Source: Actinomycetes bacterium
Lineage (GTDB): Bacteria > Actinomycetota > Acidimicrobiia > Acidimicrobiales > Bog-793
Length of the DNA: 11,574 nt
Assembly (NCBI GenBank): GCA_021823365.1
Contig: JAKAOD010000045.1
Coordinates: 1-11,574 of the forward strand
Direction of reading: 5' to 3'
Below, piece after piece: positions 1 through 7,680 of this stretch. The translations under genes and the position numbers were made by a program. The notes under the pieces are model-generated. The model did not search any database and had not been told where the DNA came from. It worked only from the letters and a program-made list of their open reading frames with translations. Position 1 is the stretch's first letter; each line of letters starts with the position of its first letter.

Positions 1-844
1 TGTGACGGGCCTGCTGTCGACGTCCTCGGAGCCGGTCGACGCCGAGCTGCTCGACGCCTGCCCGGGCATCGTCGTCGTCTCGAACCTCGCCGTCGGCTAC
101 GACAACGTCGACGTCGCCGAGCTGACGCGACGGAGGATCCCCCTCGGCCACACGCCGGGGGTCCTCACCGAGGCGACCGCCGACTTGGCGATGGCGCTCG
201 TGCTCGCGACGGGGCGTCGTGTCGTCGAGGCCCGCGACGCAGTGCTCGCGGGGCGGTGGCGGGTGTGGGACCCGGGCTTCATGCTCGGGATCGAGCTCTC
301 CGGCGCGACGCTCGGGATCGTCGGCCTGGGCCGCATCGGTCTCGCCGTCGCGCGCCGGGCGCTCGGCTTCGGGATGCACGTGCTCGGCTGGTCGCGAGGC
401 GAGAAGCGGCTCGAGGGCGACCTCGCAGCCGTCGAGCAGGTCGGGCTGGACGAGCTGCTCCGGCGCAGCGACGTCGTGAGCCTGCACGTGCCGCTCGTCG
501 CTGCGACCCGCCACCTGATCGGCGCAAGGGAGCTCGCCACGATGAAGCGTCAGGCGATCCTCGTCAACACCGCCCGCGGCGCCGTCGTCGACCAGGAAGC
601 GCTCGTCGAGGCGCTGCGCTCCGGGACCATCGCTGCCGCCGGGCTCGACGTCGTCGAGACCGAGCCGATCGCCCTCGACGACCCGCTCCTCTCCCTGCCG
701 CAGTGCGTCGTCCTGCCGCACATCGGCTCTGCCACGGTCGCCGCCCGCGCCGCGATGGCCGAGCTCGCCGTCGACAACCTGCTCGCCGGGCTCGCGGGCG
801 AGCGCCTGCCGGCATGCGTCAACCCGGAGGTCTACCGGAGCTGA
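1..844 (+). CDS. D-2-hydroxyacid dehydrogenase, glyoxylate reductase-like (5' end outside window)
   Basis: NAD(P)H-dependent reductase of 2-oxoacids, closest by motif memory to archaeal/bacterial glyoxylate reductase (GyaR type). About 280 residues are visible. The reading frame is open at the left edge and the family usually has 310-330 residues, so some 40 N-terminal residues are missing and the GTG at base 2 is not a credible start. Numbering visible residues: AVGYDN at 30-35, the GVLTEATADLA segment at 53-63, the Rossmann motif GLGRIG at 108-113, then the catalytic set Arg192 (NTARG), Glu221 (TEP) and His240 (PHIGSAT). The tail LPACVNPEV also fits glyoxylate/hydroxypyruvate reductases. 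PdxB (erythronate-4-phosphate dehydrogenase) belongs to the same superfamily, but PdxB serves the other B6 route, and pdxS/pdxT follow here, so that reading is unlikely. Exact substrate is inferred. Confidence 0.9.
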   Translation, partial: VTGLLSTSSEPVDAELLDACPGIVVVSNLAVGYDNVDVAELTRRRIPLGHTPGVLTEATADLAMALVLATGRRVVEARDAVLAGRWRVWDPGFMLGIELSGATLGIVGLGRIGLAVARRALGFGMHVLGWSRGEKRLEGDLAAVEQVGLDELLRRSDVVSLHVPLVAATRHLIGARELATMKRQAILVNTARGAVVDQEALVEALRSGTIAAAGLDVVETEPIALDDPLLSLPQCVVLPHIGSATVAARAAMAELAVDNLLAGLAGERLPACVNPEVYRS

Positions 845-845
845 C

Positions 846-885
846 GCCGCCGGCGTGACGCCGCGACGGCCTCGGCGCCGGCGGC
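846..885 (+). terminator. GC hairpin just after the hydroxyacid dehydrogenase stop, probable terminator without U-tract
   Basis: Two bases after the stop codon lies a perfect 10-bp inverted repeat: GCCGCCGGCG (846-855) and CGCCGGCGGC (876-885). Nested in the 20-base loop is a second perfect hairpin, GCCG-CGA-CGGC (860-870). No T-run follows. Many terminators of GC-rich actinobacteria lack a U-tract, so termination between this gene and pdxS is a reasonable inference. It could instead be an accidental GC-rich inverted repeat. Confidence 0.5.
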
Positions 886-927
886 AGCGGTGCCCAGGGG
901 GCGTCCACGGCACAGCCGCCGACCCGG

Positions 928-941
928 TAGATTCGTGGTGA
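928..941 (+). promoter_or_regulatory. -10 element of a probable leaderless pdxS promoter
   Basis: TAGATT (928-933) matches the actinobacterial -10 pattern TAnnnT. With the usual six-base spacing to the transcription start, transcription would begin at about 940-941, on or next to the ATG of pdxS at 941. There is no Shine-Dalgarno sequence before this ATG and no recognisable -35 hexamer. This supports 941 over the in-frame GTG at 890. Confidence 0.55.
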
Positions 942-1837
942 TGGAGAGCGGTGAGAGCGGCCGGGAGACAGGCACGCTGCGTGTCAAGCGCGGCCTCGCC
1001 GAGATGCTGCGCGGCGGCGTGATCATGGACGTCGTCAACGCGCACCAGGCCAAGGTCGCCGAGGACGCCGGGGCGGTCGCGGTGATGGCGCTCGAGCGGG
1101 TACCCGCCGACATCCGGCGCGACGGCGGCGTGGCGCGCATGAGCGACCCGGCGCTCATCGAGGCGATCCAGCAGATCGTGACGATCCCGGTGATGGCAAA
1201 GGCGAGGATCGGACACTTCGGCGAGGCCCAGGTCCTCGAGGCGCTGCGCGTCGACTACATCGACGAGAGCGAGGTGCTGACGCCGGCCGACGAGGAGCAC
1301 CACATCGACAAGTGGGCCTTCAAGGTCCCCTTCGTCTGCGGGGCGACGAGCCTCGGCGAGGCGCTCAGGCGGATCTCGGAAGGCGCGGCGATGATCCGCT
1401 CGAAGGGCGAGGCCGGCACGGGCAACGTGGTCGAGGCCGTCCGCCACCTCCGCTCGATCCTTGGCGACATCCGCAAGTTGGCGACGGCCGACTCGGCGGA
1501 GCGATTCGCCTGGGCGAAGCGGCTGCAGGCCCCCTACGAGATCGTCGCGGAGGTCGCAGCGACGGGGAGGCTCCCGGTGCCGCTGTTCTGCGCCGGCGGC
1601 ATCGCGACACCCGCTGACGCGGCGCTCGTGATGCAGCTCGGCGCGGAGGCGGTCTTCGTCGGGTCGGGCATCTTCAAGAGCGGCGACCCGCCGCGCTTCG
1701 CACGTGCCATCGTCGAGGCCACGGCGCACTTCACCGATCCGGAGATCCTCGTCAAGGTGTCGCGGGGCCTCGGCGACGCGATGCCCGGTGCCGAGATCTC
1801 CAAGCTCGACATGAGGCTCGCCGACCGGGGCTGGTGA
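941..1837 (+). CDS. pdxS: Pyridoxal 5'-phosphate synthase subunit PdxS (lyase/synthase subunit)
   Basis: PdxS builds the pyridine ring of PLP from ribose 5-phosphate, glyceraldehyde 3-phosphate and ammonia delivered by PdxT, in a cytosolic dodecameric complex. The 298-residue product is a full-length (beta/alpha)8 barrel with Asp30, the Schiff-base lysines Lys87 (VMAKARIGH) and Lys155 ([10 protein letters not shown]), and the phosphate-binding segments [13 protein letters not shown] (217-229) and FVGSGIF (239-245). The C-terminal part is ordinary for the family. The start was set at ATG 941 because homologues begin close to this point ([13 protein letters not shown] at 11-23) and a -10 element lies immediately upstream; GTG 890 would add 17 residues unlike the family. 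GTG 938, directly before the ATG, is a possible alternative. The stop overlaps the start of pdxT by four bases, so translational coupling is expected. Confidence 0.96.
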   Translation: MESGESGRETGTLRVKRGLAEMLRGGVIMDVVNAHQAKVAEDAGAVAVMALERVPADIRRDGGVARMSDPALIEAIQQIVTIPVMAKARIGHFGEAQVLEALRVDYIDESEVLTPADEEHHIDKWAFKVPFVCGATSLGEALRRISEGAAMIRSKGEAGTGNVVEAVRHLRSILGDIRKLATADSAERFAWAKRLQAPYEIVAEVAATGRLPVPLFCAGGIATPADAALVMQLGAEAVFVGSGIFKSGDPPRFARAIVEATAHFTDPEILVKVSRGLGDAMPGAEISKLDMRLADRGW

Positions 1838-2463
1838 GCGTGATGCCGGCTGGTGCGCGAGTGGGCGTGCTCGCGCTCCAGGGCGACGTGCGCGAGCACG
1901 CCGCCCTGCTGTCGGAGCTCGGCGCCGTGGTGGTCGAGGTGCGCCGGCCGGAGGATCTCGAGGGTCTCGACGCCGTCGTCCTTCCCGGTGGGGAGTCGAC
2001 CACGCTCTCGCTGCTGCTCCAGTCCTCGGGCCTGTTCGAGCCGCTCGCCGAGCTTCTTGCCGCCGGGATGCCGGTGCTCGGCACCTGCGCCGGGATGATC
2101 CTCCTCGGGCGCGAGGTGCTCGACGGGCGGAGCGACCAGCGCGTCCTCGGTGCCATCGACCTGAGCGTCCGGCGCAACGCCTTCGGGCGTCAACTCGAAT
2201 CCTTCGAGGCCGACCTCGAGGTCGAGGGGCTGGAGGGCGAGCCGGTGCATGCCGTCTTCATCCGGGCGCCGGTGGTCGAGCGCGCCGGGGAGGACGTCGA
2301 GGTACTGGCGAGCGTCGAGGTGGCGGGGGTCAAGGTGCCCGTGGTGTGCCGCTCGGGCGTGGCGACGGCCGTCGCCTTCCACCCCGAGCTGACCGGCGAG
2401 CGGCGTCTGCACCGGCTGCTCCTCGACGACGTCGAGCGCCGGCGGCGCAAGGCGGGCGCTTGA
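1834..2463 (+). CDS. pdxT: Pyridoxal 5'-phosphate synthase glutaminase subunit PdxT
   Basis: PdxT is the class I (triad) glutaminase that hydrolyses glutamine and channels ammonia into PdxS. The product has 209 residues, slightly above the usual 185-200. Seen in sequence: the N-terminal strand [12 protein letters not shown] (11-22), PGGESTT (51-57), nucleophile Cys85 in GTCAGM, and the His183/Glu185 pair in FHPELT, which complete the Cys-His-Glu triad. GTG 1834 was chosen because it forms a GTGA overlap with the pdxS stop. ATG 1843, three codons on, is equally possible and would fit the family start slightly better. No strong Shine-Dalgarno sequence is visible, in line with re-initiation after pdxS. 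Its own stop overlaps the ppc start in the same way. Confidence 0.96.
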   Translation: MSVMPAGARVGVLALQGDVREHAALLSELGAVVVEVRRPEDLEGLDAVVLPGGESTTLSLLLQSSGLFEPLAELLAAGMPVLGTCAGMILLGREVLDGRSDQRVLGAIDLSVRRNAFGRQLESFEADLEVEGLEGEPVHAVFIRAPVVERAGEDVEVLASVEVAGVKVPVVCRSGVATAVAFHPELTGERRLHRLLLDDVERRRRKAGA

Positions 2464-5327
2464 GCGTCGAGTCGGCACGCGCGGCGGAGCCGCTCTATGT
2501 GCGGGACCCCGTCGCCTCCTACAACCCCGTCCAGTCCGAGGAGCGGCACGCCTCGCTTCGGCGCGACATCCGCCTCGTCGGCTCGCTGCTCGGCGAGACG
2601 CTCGAGCGCCAGGAGGGGCGTGGGCTTCTCGACCTCGTCGAGGAGGTTCGCGCAGTGTCCAAGCGCCGGGGCACCGGCTCGGGCGGGCTCTCCGGACCCG
2701 GCCCGGGCGGGCTCTCCGGACCCGGCCCGGAAGCTTCGGGCGCCTGGGGCCCCGACGAGCTCGCCGGCGTCGTTCGCGAGATGCGGGCGCCGACAGCACT
2801 GCGCCTCGCGCGGGCCTTCGGGGCGTACTTCCAGCTTGCCAACGTCGTCGAGCAGGTCCATCGGACGGCGGAGCTGCGCCAGAACCGCCGGGACCGCCGG
2901 ACGTGGCTTCGCGACGCGCTCGACCGCATCGCAGCGCGCGGGCTCGACGACGAGCTCGTGCGCTCCACCATCTCCCGGCTCGAGCTGCGCCCGGTCTTCA
3001 CTGCGCACCCCACGGAGTCGGCCCGGCGCTCGGTGCTGAGCAAGGTCGTGGCCATCGCCGACCTTGTCGAGGCACTCGATCGCGACCCGCCGGAGTTCGA
3101 GCGCGAGCGGCACGTCCGGCACCTGCGCGAGCTCGTCGACCTGCTCTGGCAGACGAGCGAGCTGCGCGCCGGACGGCCCCGTCCCGAGGACGAGGCGCAG
3201 AACGTCCTCTACTACGTCGACCACCTTTACGACTCGGCGGTCCCGGCGCTGCTCGAGGAGCTCGACGTCGAGCTCGCCCGGCGCGGGGTCGAGCTCGGCT
3301 TCGGCGCCTCGCTGCTCCGCTTCGGCTCCTGGGTCGGGGGTGACCGCGACGGCAACCCGTCGGTCACGCCCGAGGTGACGGCCGAGGTCCTCCTGCTCCA
3401 GCACGAGGTCGGGACGCGCCGCATCGTCGCGGCGCTCGACGAGGTGATCCACGCCTTGAGCAGCTCGACGGCGATCGTCGGGGTCTCGGACGAGCTCGTC
3501 GAGACCCTGGAGCGCGACCGCGAGCTCCTGCCTGCGGTCCACGAGCGCTACGTCCGCCTGAACGCCGACGAGCCCTACCGACTGAAGCTCTCCTACATCC
3601 GCCAGCGCGTCGTCAACACGAGGGCACGCATCGCCTCCGGGGGACCGCACGTCCGCGGCGTCGACTACCTCGGTTCGGGAGAGCTGCTCGCCGATCTGGG
3701 CGTCGTGCACCGGTCGCTCGCCGAGAACAAGGGCGAGCTCGTCGCCGACGGCCTCGTGCGGCGGCTCGCCCAGCTCGTCGCGACCTTCGGGCTCCATGTG
3801 ATGACGCTCGACGTGCGGGAGCACGCAGACAAGCACCACGAGGCGCTTGTCCAGCTCTACGATCCGCTCGGGGAGCTCGAGCGCGGCTACGCCTCTCTGC
3901 CGCGTGCCGAGCGCCGCCGCCTGCTCTCGGCCGAGCTCGGATCGCCCCGGCCGCTCACCTCGCCGTGGTCGCGCGTCGACGGGGGAGCCGAGCGGACGAT
4001 CGCCACGTTCCGCGCCGTCGCCGAGGCGCTCGACCGCTACGGCGCCGGCGTGATCGAGAGCTACGTCGTCTCGATGACCCGAGGCGCCGACGACGTCCTT
4101 GCCGCCGTCGTGCTCGCCCGGGAGGCAGGCCTCGTAGACGTCCGACGCCGTGTCGCGCGGATCGGCTTCGTGCCGCTGCTCGAGACCGTCGCCGAGCTGC
4201 GCGCCGCCGGGCCGTTCCTCGCCGAGCTGCTCGACGACCCGGGCTATCGCCGGGTCGTCGAGGCACGCGGCGGGGTCCAGGAGGTGATGGTCGGCTACTC
4301 GGACTCCAACAAAGACGCCGGGATCACGACCTCTCAGTGGGAGATCCACAAGGCCCAGCGGGTGCTGCGCGACGTCGCGCGGGCTCGTGGCGTCAGGCTC
4401 CGGCTGTTCCACGGCCGGGGTGGCACGGTCGGCCGAGGCGGTGGGCCCTCGGGGGAGGCGGTCCTCGCCCAGCCGCACGGCACGGTGGACGCGTTCTTGA
4501 AGGTGACCGAGCAGGGCGAGGTGATCTCGGACAAGTACGCCCTCGGCGAGCTCGGGCGCGAGAACCTCGAGGTCCTGCTTGCGGCGGTGATCGAGTCGAG
4601 CCTGCTCCACCAGGAATCCCGGCAGACGCCCGAGACGCTCGCCCGCTGGTCCGCGGCGATGGACGTGCTCTCCGAGGCGGCCGAGGGCGCCTACCGGCGT
4701 TTCGTCGGCCAGCAGGGCCTCGCCGAGTACTTCACGACCTCGACCCCGGTTGCCGAGCTCGCCGAGCTCAACCTCGGGTCTCGTCCGAGCCACCGCCCCG
4801 GCGCGTCGGCGGATCTCGCCTCGCTACGGGCGATCCCCTGGGTGTTCGGCTGGACCCAGTCGCGCCAGATCGTGCCCGGCTGGTACGGGGTCGGCCGCGC
4901 GATCGCCGCGGCGCGCGAGGCCGGCCTCGATGCGGTGCTCGCCGAGATGTACGAGCAGTGGCCGTTCTTCCGCACCTTCGTCGCCAACGTCGAGATGACG
5001 CTCGTGAAGACCGACGTCGACATCGCCAGGCGCTACGTCGAGCGGCTGGCGCGAAAGCAGCTGTCGCCGATCTTCGAGGAGATCGGGCACGCCCTGGAGC
5101 GCACCGTCGAGGGCGTTCTCAGCCTGACCGGGGAGCGGGAGCTTCTCGATGCGCGGCCGCTGCTCAAGCGCACCCTGCAGGTACGTGACGACTACCTGCG
5201 CCCGATGCACTACCTGCAGGTCGAGCTGCTCAGCCGGCGCCGCTCGGGTGACGAGGACCCCGAGCTCCAGCGGGCGCTCCTGCTCACGGTCAACGGCATT
5301 GCAGCGGGACTGCGGAACACCGGCTAG
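2460..5327 (+). CDS. ppc: Phosphoenolpyruvate carboxylase
   Basis: Carboxylates phosphoenolpyruvate with bicarbonate to oxaloacetate, the anaplerotic step that feeds the TCA cycle and aspartate. From TTG 2460 the protein has 955 residues, full length for the family. Seen: catalytic His183 in [29 protein letters not shown] around 614-621, the glycine loop [14 protein letters not shown] at 650-663, [11 protein letters not shown] from 683, the [13 protein letters not shown] segment from 790, and the C-terminal RNTG. In the E. coli enzyme the Asn of RNTG takes part in binding the feedback inhibitor aspartate, so aspartate control is plausible. The start TTG overlaps the pdxT stop as TTGA; GTG 2499, thirteen codons on, is the alternative. 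The gene ends with two consecutive TAG stops. Odd: a duplicated Gly/Pro-rich loop near residues 74-90, in a surface region between N-terminal helices and away from the catalytic motifs. Confidence 0.97.
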   Translation: MSVESARAAEPLYVRDPVASYNPVQSEERHASLRRDIRLVGSLLGETLERQEGRGLLDLVEEVRAVSKRRGTGSGGLSGPGPGGLSGPGPEASGAWGPDELAGVVREMRAPTALRLARAFGAYFQLANVVEQVHRTAELRQNRRDRRTWLRDALDRIAARGLDDELVRSTISRLELRPVFTAHPTESARRSVLSKVVAIADLVEALDRDPPEFERERHVRHLRELVDLLWQTSELRAGRPRPEDEAQNVLYYVDHLYDSAVPALLEELDVELARRGVELGFGASLLRFGSWVGGDRDGNPSVTPEVTAEVLLLQHEVGTRRIVAALDEVIHALSSSTAIVGVSDELVETLERDRELLPAVHERYVRLNADEPYRLKLSYIRQRVVNTRARIASGGPHVRGVDYLGSGELLADLGVVHRSLAENKGELVADGLVRRLAQLVATFGLHVMTLDVREHADKHHEALVQLYDPLGELERGYASLPRAERRRLLSAELGSPRPLTSPWSRVDGGAERTIATFRAVAEALDRYGAGVIESYVVSMTRGADDVLAAVVLAREAGLVDVRRRVARIGFVPLLETVAELRAAGPFLAELLDDPGYRRVVEARGGVQEVMVGYSDSNKDAGITTSQWEIHKAQRVLRDVARARGVRLRLFHGRGGTVGRGGGPSGEAVLAQPHGTVDAFLKVTEQGEVISDKYALGELGRENLEVLLAAVIESSLLHQESRQTPETLARWSAAMDVLSEAAEGAYRRFVGQQGLAEYFTTSTPVAELAELNLGSRPSHRPGASADLASLRAIPWVFGWTQSRQIVPGWYGVGRAIAAAREAGLDAVLAEMYEQWPFFRTFVANVEMTLVKTDVDIARRYVERLARKQLSPIFEEIGHALERTVEGVLSLTGERELLDARPLLKRTLQVRDDYLRPMHYLQVELLSRRRSGDEDPELQRALLLTVNGIAAGLRNTG
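2681..2728 (+). repeat. Perfect 24-bp tandem duplication inside ppc
   Basis: Bases 2681-2704 and 2705-2728 are identical over 24 bases. In frame they encode two copies of an eight-residue unit, [12 protein letters not shown], giving a Gly/Pro/Ser linker near residues 74-90 of the carboxylase. The unit length is a multiple of three, so gain or loss of copies would leave the reading frame intact. It looks like a recent slippage or unequal-exchange event. Confidence 0.9.
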
Positions 5328-5375
5328 TAGCGGCAGGGCTCAGTACGCCGGCGCCGAGGGCCCGGTCGGGGGACG
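5328..5375. other. 48-bp convergent gap between ppc and guaB
   Basis: The stops of ppc and guaB face each other across 48 bases. I see no T-tract and only short GC inverted repeats, such as a 4-bp CCGA/TCGG pair at 5354-5369 with an 8-base loop. A bidirectional terminator would be expected here but cannot be demonstrated from the sequence. Confidence 0.4.
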
Positions 5376-6878
5376 TCAGATCCCGGCGTCGCTTGCCCAG
5401 TAGTTCGGGGCGTCGTTCACGCCGGTCAGGTCATGGGGGTGGCTCTCGCGCAGGCTCTGCGGCGAGACCCGTATGAACTGCGCCCGGTCGCGCAGCTGCG
5501 CGACGGTGCGGGTCCCGCTGTAGCCCATCGCCTGGCGGAGACCGCCGACGAGCTGGTGCATGACCTCGCCGAGCGGCCCCCGGTAGGGGACGCTGCCCTC
5601 CACGCCCTCGGGGATCACCTTCTCCGTCTCCTGCACGTCCTCCTGGGCGTAGCGGTCCTTCGACCACGAGCGCGCTGCCATCGCGCTGAGGCTCCCCATG
5701 CCCCGGTAGCGCTTCATCGGCCTGTTGCCGATCATCGTGATCTCGCCGGGGCTCTCCTCGACGCCGGCGAGCAGCCCGCCGAGCATGACGGCATGAGCGC
5801 CTGCGCCGATCGCCTTTGCGATGTCGCCCGAGAAACGGATTCCCCCATCGGCGAGCACGCCGACGCCGTGCCGGCGCGCTTCGGCGCTGCATTCGCGCAC
5901 GGCCGTCCACTGCGGCACGCCGATGCCCGTGACGACACGCGTCGTGCAGATGGCACCCGGACCGATCCCAACCTTCACGACGTCGGCACCGGCGTGCGCG
6001 AGAGCTTCCGTGCCGGCGCGCGTCGCGACGTTGCCCCCGATGATGACACCGGCCCGCCAGTTCTCGCGAAGCTCGGCGACGGTGTCGAGCACGCGGTTCG
6101 AATGCCCGTGCGCAGTGTCGACGCAGATCACGTCGACCTCGGAGTCGATAAGCGCCTTTGCACGCGCCGTGCCGCCGGCGCCGACGCCGACGGCGGCGGC
6201 GACGCGCAGGCGTCCATCCCCGTCCTTGCACGCCGCGGGGAACGCCTCCTGCTTCGCGATGTCCTTCACCGTGATGAGGCCGCGCAGCTTCCCGTCGGCG
6301 TCGACGATCGGCAACTTCTCGACCTTCGCCGACTGCAGGATGGCGCGAGCCCGCGACAGGTCGGTCCCGACGGGCGCGGTGACGAGACCCTCGGCGGTCA
6401 TCACGGTGCGGACCGCGAGCGAGGCGTCGTCGAGGAAGCGAAGATCGCGGTTGGTGACGATGCCGAGGAGGTGGCCGTCGGAGTCGACCACCGGCACGCC
6501 GGAGATGTGGAAGCGCGACATGAGCTCTCGTGCCTCGTGAACGGGGCGATCGGGGAGGATCTTGACGGGGTTCGAGACCATCCCCGCCTCGGAGCGCTTG
6601 ACCCGGTCGACCTCCTCGGCCTGTCGCTCGATCGGCATGTTGCGGTGGATCACGCCGAGCCCGCCGAGGCGGGCGAGCGCGACGGCCATGCGGGACTCGG
6701 TCACGGTGTCCATCGCCGCCGAGACGATCGGGATCCCGAGCTCCAGCCGGTCGCAGAGCTTCGTCGAGGTATCGGCCTCCTGCGGCAGCACGTCGGAGCG
6801 CTGCGGCAAGAGCATCACGTCGTCGAAGGTGAGCGCCAGCCCCTCGGGGAACGTCGGCTGCGTCGAGTCCATCGCCAC
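5376..6878 (-). CDS. guaB: Inosine-5'-monophosphate dehydrogenase
   Basis: Oxidises IMP to XMP with NAD+, the committed step of guanine nucleotide synthesis. The 500-residue product has the full architecture: N-terminal barrel part (TFDDVMLLP at 17-25), two CBS domains at about 101-150 and 160-210 that usually bind regulatory adenine/guanine nucleotides, then the barrel again. Catalytic Cys311 lies in GPGAICTTR, Asp254 in VDTAHGH, the IMP-phosphate region in YRGMGSLSAM (391-400), and the mobile flap pair Arg409-Tyr410 in KDRYAQ. GTG 6878 was chosen because GGAGG (6886-6890) sits 7 bases upstream; ATG 6872, two codons later, would have 13 bases of spacing. The C-terminal PNYW is family-like. 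The gene lies 82 bp behind the rpf-like gene on the same strand and probably has its own promoter. Confidence 0.97.
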   Translation of the reverse strand: MAMDSTQPTFPEGLALTFDDVMLLPQRSDVLPQEADTSTKLCDRLELGIPIVSAAMDTVTESRMAVALARLGGLGVIHRNMPIERQAEEVDRVKRSEAGMVSNPVKILPDRPVHEARELMSRFHISGVPVVDSDGHLLGIVTNRDLRFLDDASLAVRTVMTAEGLVTAPVGTDLSRARAILQSAKVEKLPIVDADGKLRGLITVKDIAKQEAFPAACKDGDGRLRVAAAVGVGAGGTARAKALIDSEVDVICVDTAHGHSNRVLDTVAELRENWRAGVIIGGNVATRAGTEALAHAGADVVKVGIGPGAICTTRVVTGIGVPQWTAVRECSAEARRHGVGVLADGGIRFSGDIAKAIGAGAHAVMLGGLLAGVEESPGEITMIGNRPMKRYRGMGSLSAMAARSWSKDRYAQEDVQETEKVIPEGVEGSVPYRGPLGEVMHQLVGGLRQAMGYSGTRTVAQLRDRAQFIRVSPQSLRESHPHDLTGVNDAPNYWASDAGI

Positions 6879-6883
6879 CGTCG

Positions 6884-6891
6884 TCCCTCCC
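6884..6891 (-). promoter_or_regulatory. guaB ribosome binding site
   Basis: GGGAGGGA on the minus strand. Its GGAGG core ends 7 bases before GTG 6878 but 13 bases before ATG 6872, which decides the start in favour of the GTG. Confidence 0.6.
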
Positions 6892-6908
6892 TCGCGCCGT
6901 CGGCCGTG

Positions 6909-6921
6909 TCGGCTCACCCTA
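6909..6921 (-). promoter_or_regulatory. Putative guaB promoter (-10 element)
   Basis: On the minus strand TAGGGT (6916-6921) fits the TAnnnT -10 pattern, with an A seven bases downstream at 6909 as likely transcription start. This would leave a leader of about 31 bases carrying the GAGGGAGGGA Shine-Dalgarno sequence. A TTGATG sequence lies upstream but at 22 bases, too far for a normal -35. It is an inference from pattern and position only. Confidence 0.4.
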
Positions 6922-6960
6922 CCGGGCAGGGACGGCGGCGACGCATCAACCGAGCTGGCG

Positions 6961-7563
6961 TCAACTGAGGTGCAGGATCTGGGAGCACACGGGCCACGCG
7001 GACCAGCCGACCCGTGCCTCGAGCTGGCGGGCGGCGCGGTCCTGCACCGCGGGCGGCGCGTCGTCGGGATAGCCCGTGTAGCCGAGCCCCCACCACGTCG
7101 TCGGGGCGAACTGGTAGGCGCCGAAGTAGCCGTTGCCGGTGTCCGCGTGGTAGTTGCCGCCCGACTCGCACATCCGCAGCTCGAGCCACGGACCGCCTGC
7201 GTCCGTCGCTGGGCGGACCTTCGACGGCCGGTGCAGGTCGGCGGCGAGCAGCTGGCGGACGAAGAGGTCGGCAGAGCGGCGCTCCCGGGGCGTGAGCACG
7301 CCACGGGCTGCTGTCGAGCCGAAGAGGAGGTCGAGGGCGAGCGGCTCCGCGGCGGAGAGATCGGCCCGGAGGAAGCTGTAGACGGCGACGCTCGCCGCCT
7401 CCGCGGCGCTGGCCCGGCGGTTCGCGTGGGGACGGTGCCGGTCGTGCGCCCGGTGACGGTGAGCAATCGCGCCGGCGGCGGCGCGCGCGTGGCTGAGCGC
7501 ACCTCCGGCAGCGAGGACGACGGTTGCGGTGGTGAAGACTGCGCACACAGTGTGCTTGCGCAT
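6961..7563 (-). CDS. Secreted resuscitation-promoting factor (Rpf)-like transglycosylase
   Basis: A 200-residue exported protein whose C-terminal third matches the Rpf/transglycosylase-like domain, a lysozyme fold that cleaves peptidoglycan and in actinobacteria promotes exit from dormancy. Layout: signal peptide at 1-30 (MRKH, then a hydrophobic core to about 24, cleavage likely after an ARA/AAA stretch), a His/Arg-rich segment at 31-50 with five His and six Arg, a helical region of unknown family at 51-120, and the catalytic domain at 125-194. The presumed catalytic Glu133 lies in MCESGGNY, followed by GYFGAYQFAPTTWWGLG. Cys132 and Cys193 match the conserved Rpf disulfide pair. ATG 7563 is preceded by a perfect AAGGAGG at 6 bases. 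No G5, LysM or DUF348 module is seen, so it is a short-form Rpf. The next gene downstream is guaB. Confidence 0.9.
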   Translation of the reverse strand: MRKHTVCAVFTTATVVLAAGGALSHARAAAGAIAHRHRAHDRHRPHANRRASAAEAASVAVYSFLRADLSAAEPLALDLLFGSTAARGVLTPRERRSADLFVRQLLAADLHRPSKVRPATDAGGPWLELRMCESGGNYHADTGNGYFGAYQFAPTTWWGLGYTGYPDDAPPAVQDRAARQLEARVGWSAWPVCSQILHLS

Positions 7564-7569
7564 CTCGCG

Positions 7570-7576
7570 CCTCCTT
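7570..7576 (-). promoter_or_regulatory. Strong ribosome binding site of the rpf-like gene
   Basis: AAGGAGG on the minus strand, 6 bases before ATG 7563. It is the strongest Shine-Dalgarno match in the window and fixes this start. Confidence 0.85.
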
Positions 7577-7620
7577 GGATCGCGGACGGACCGTTGGTCC
7601 CAGGTGGGTGCTGAGCTGCG

Positions 7621-7680
7621 GGCACGCCGTCATTGATGCATTCGACTCGCGGCATGCCGCCGGCAGGGCGAGGCACGCCG
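7621..7680. promoter_or_regulatory. Cluster of three GGCAYGCCG boxes upstream of the rpf-like gene
   Basis: GGCACGCCG occurs at 7621-7629 and 7672-7680 and GGCATGCCG at 7651-7659. The middle copy sits in a perfect 12-bp palindrome, GCGGCATGCCGC (7649-7660). Start-to-start distances are 30 and 21 bp, near three and two helical turns. The cluster begins 58 bp upstream of the rpf-like start codon. It could be an operator array, or, if transcribed, self-complementary RNA segments allowing G-U pairs. No known regulator is assigned. Confidence 0.35.

Noticed and set aside
1..844. First gene as erythronate-4-phosphate dehydrogenase (PdxB) because it neighbours pdxS/pdxT
   Set aside because: PdxB belongs to the DXP-dependent B6 route, which is normally not used with PdxS/PdxT. 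The motifs fit glyoxylate reductase better, and a hairpin separates the gene from pdxS.
890..940. N-terminal extension of pdxS from GTG 890
   Set aside because: The extra 17 residues are Arg/Pro-rich and unlike PdxS, and the stretch contains the -10 element TAGATT just before ATG 941.
1534..2799. Minus-strand open frame of 421 codons opposite pdxS/pdxT/ppc
   Set aside because: Arg/Pro/Ala-rich shadow of three well-identified genes, with no start signal or recognisable domain.
2190..4793. Long minus-strand open frame (867 codons) opposite ppc
   Set aside because: It lies antisense to an unmistakable PEP carboxylase, and its Arg/Asp/Gly-rich translation looks like the mirror of GC-rich codons. 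No family motif is present.
5354..5369. Short hairpin between the ppc and guaB stops as bidirectional terminator
   Set aside because: Only a 4-bp stem with an 8-base loop and no T-tract; not distinguishable from chance in this base composition.
5433..6968. Plus-strand open frame of 511 codons opposite guaB
   Set aside because: Antisense to a complete IMP dehydrogenase. The translation is low-complexity and carries no motif.
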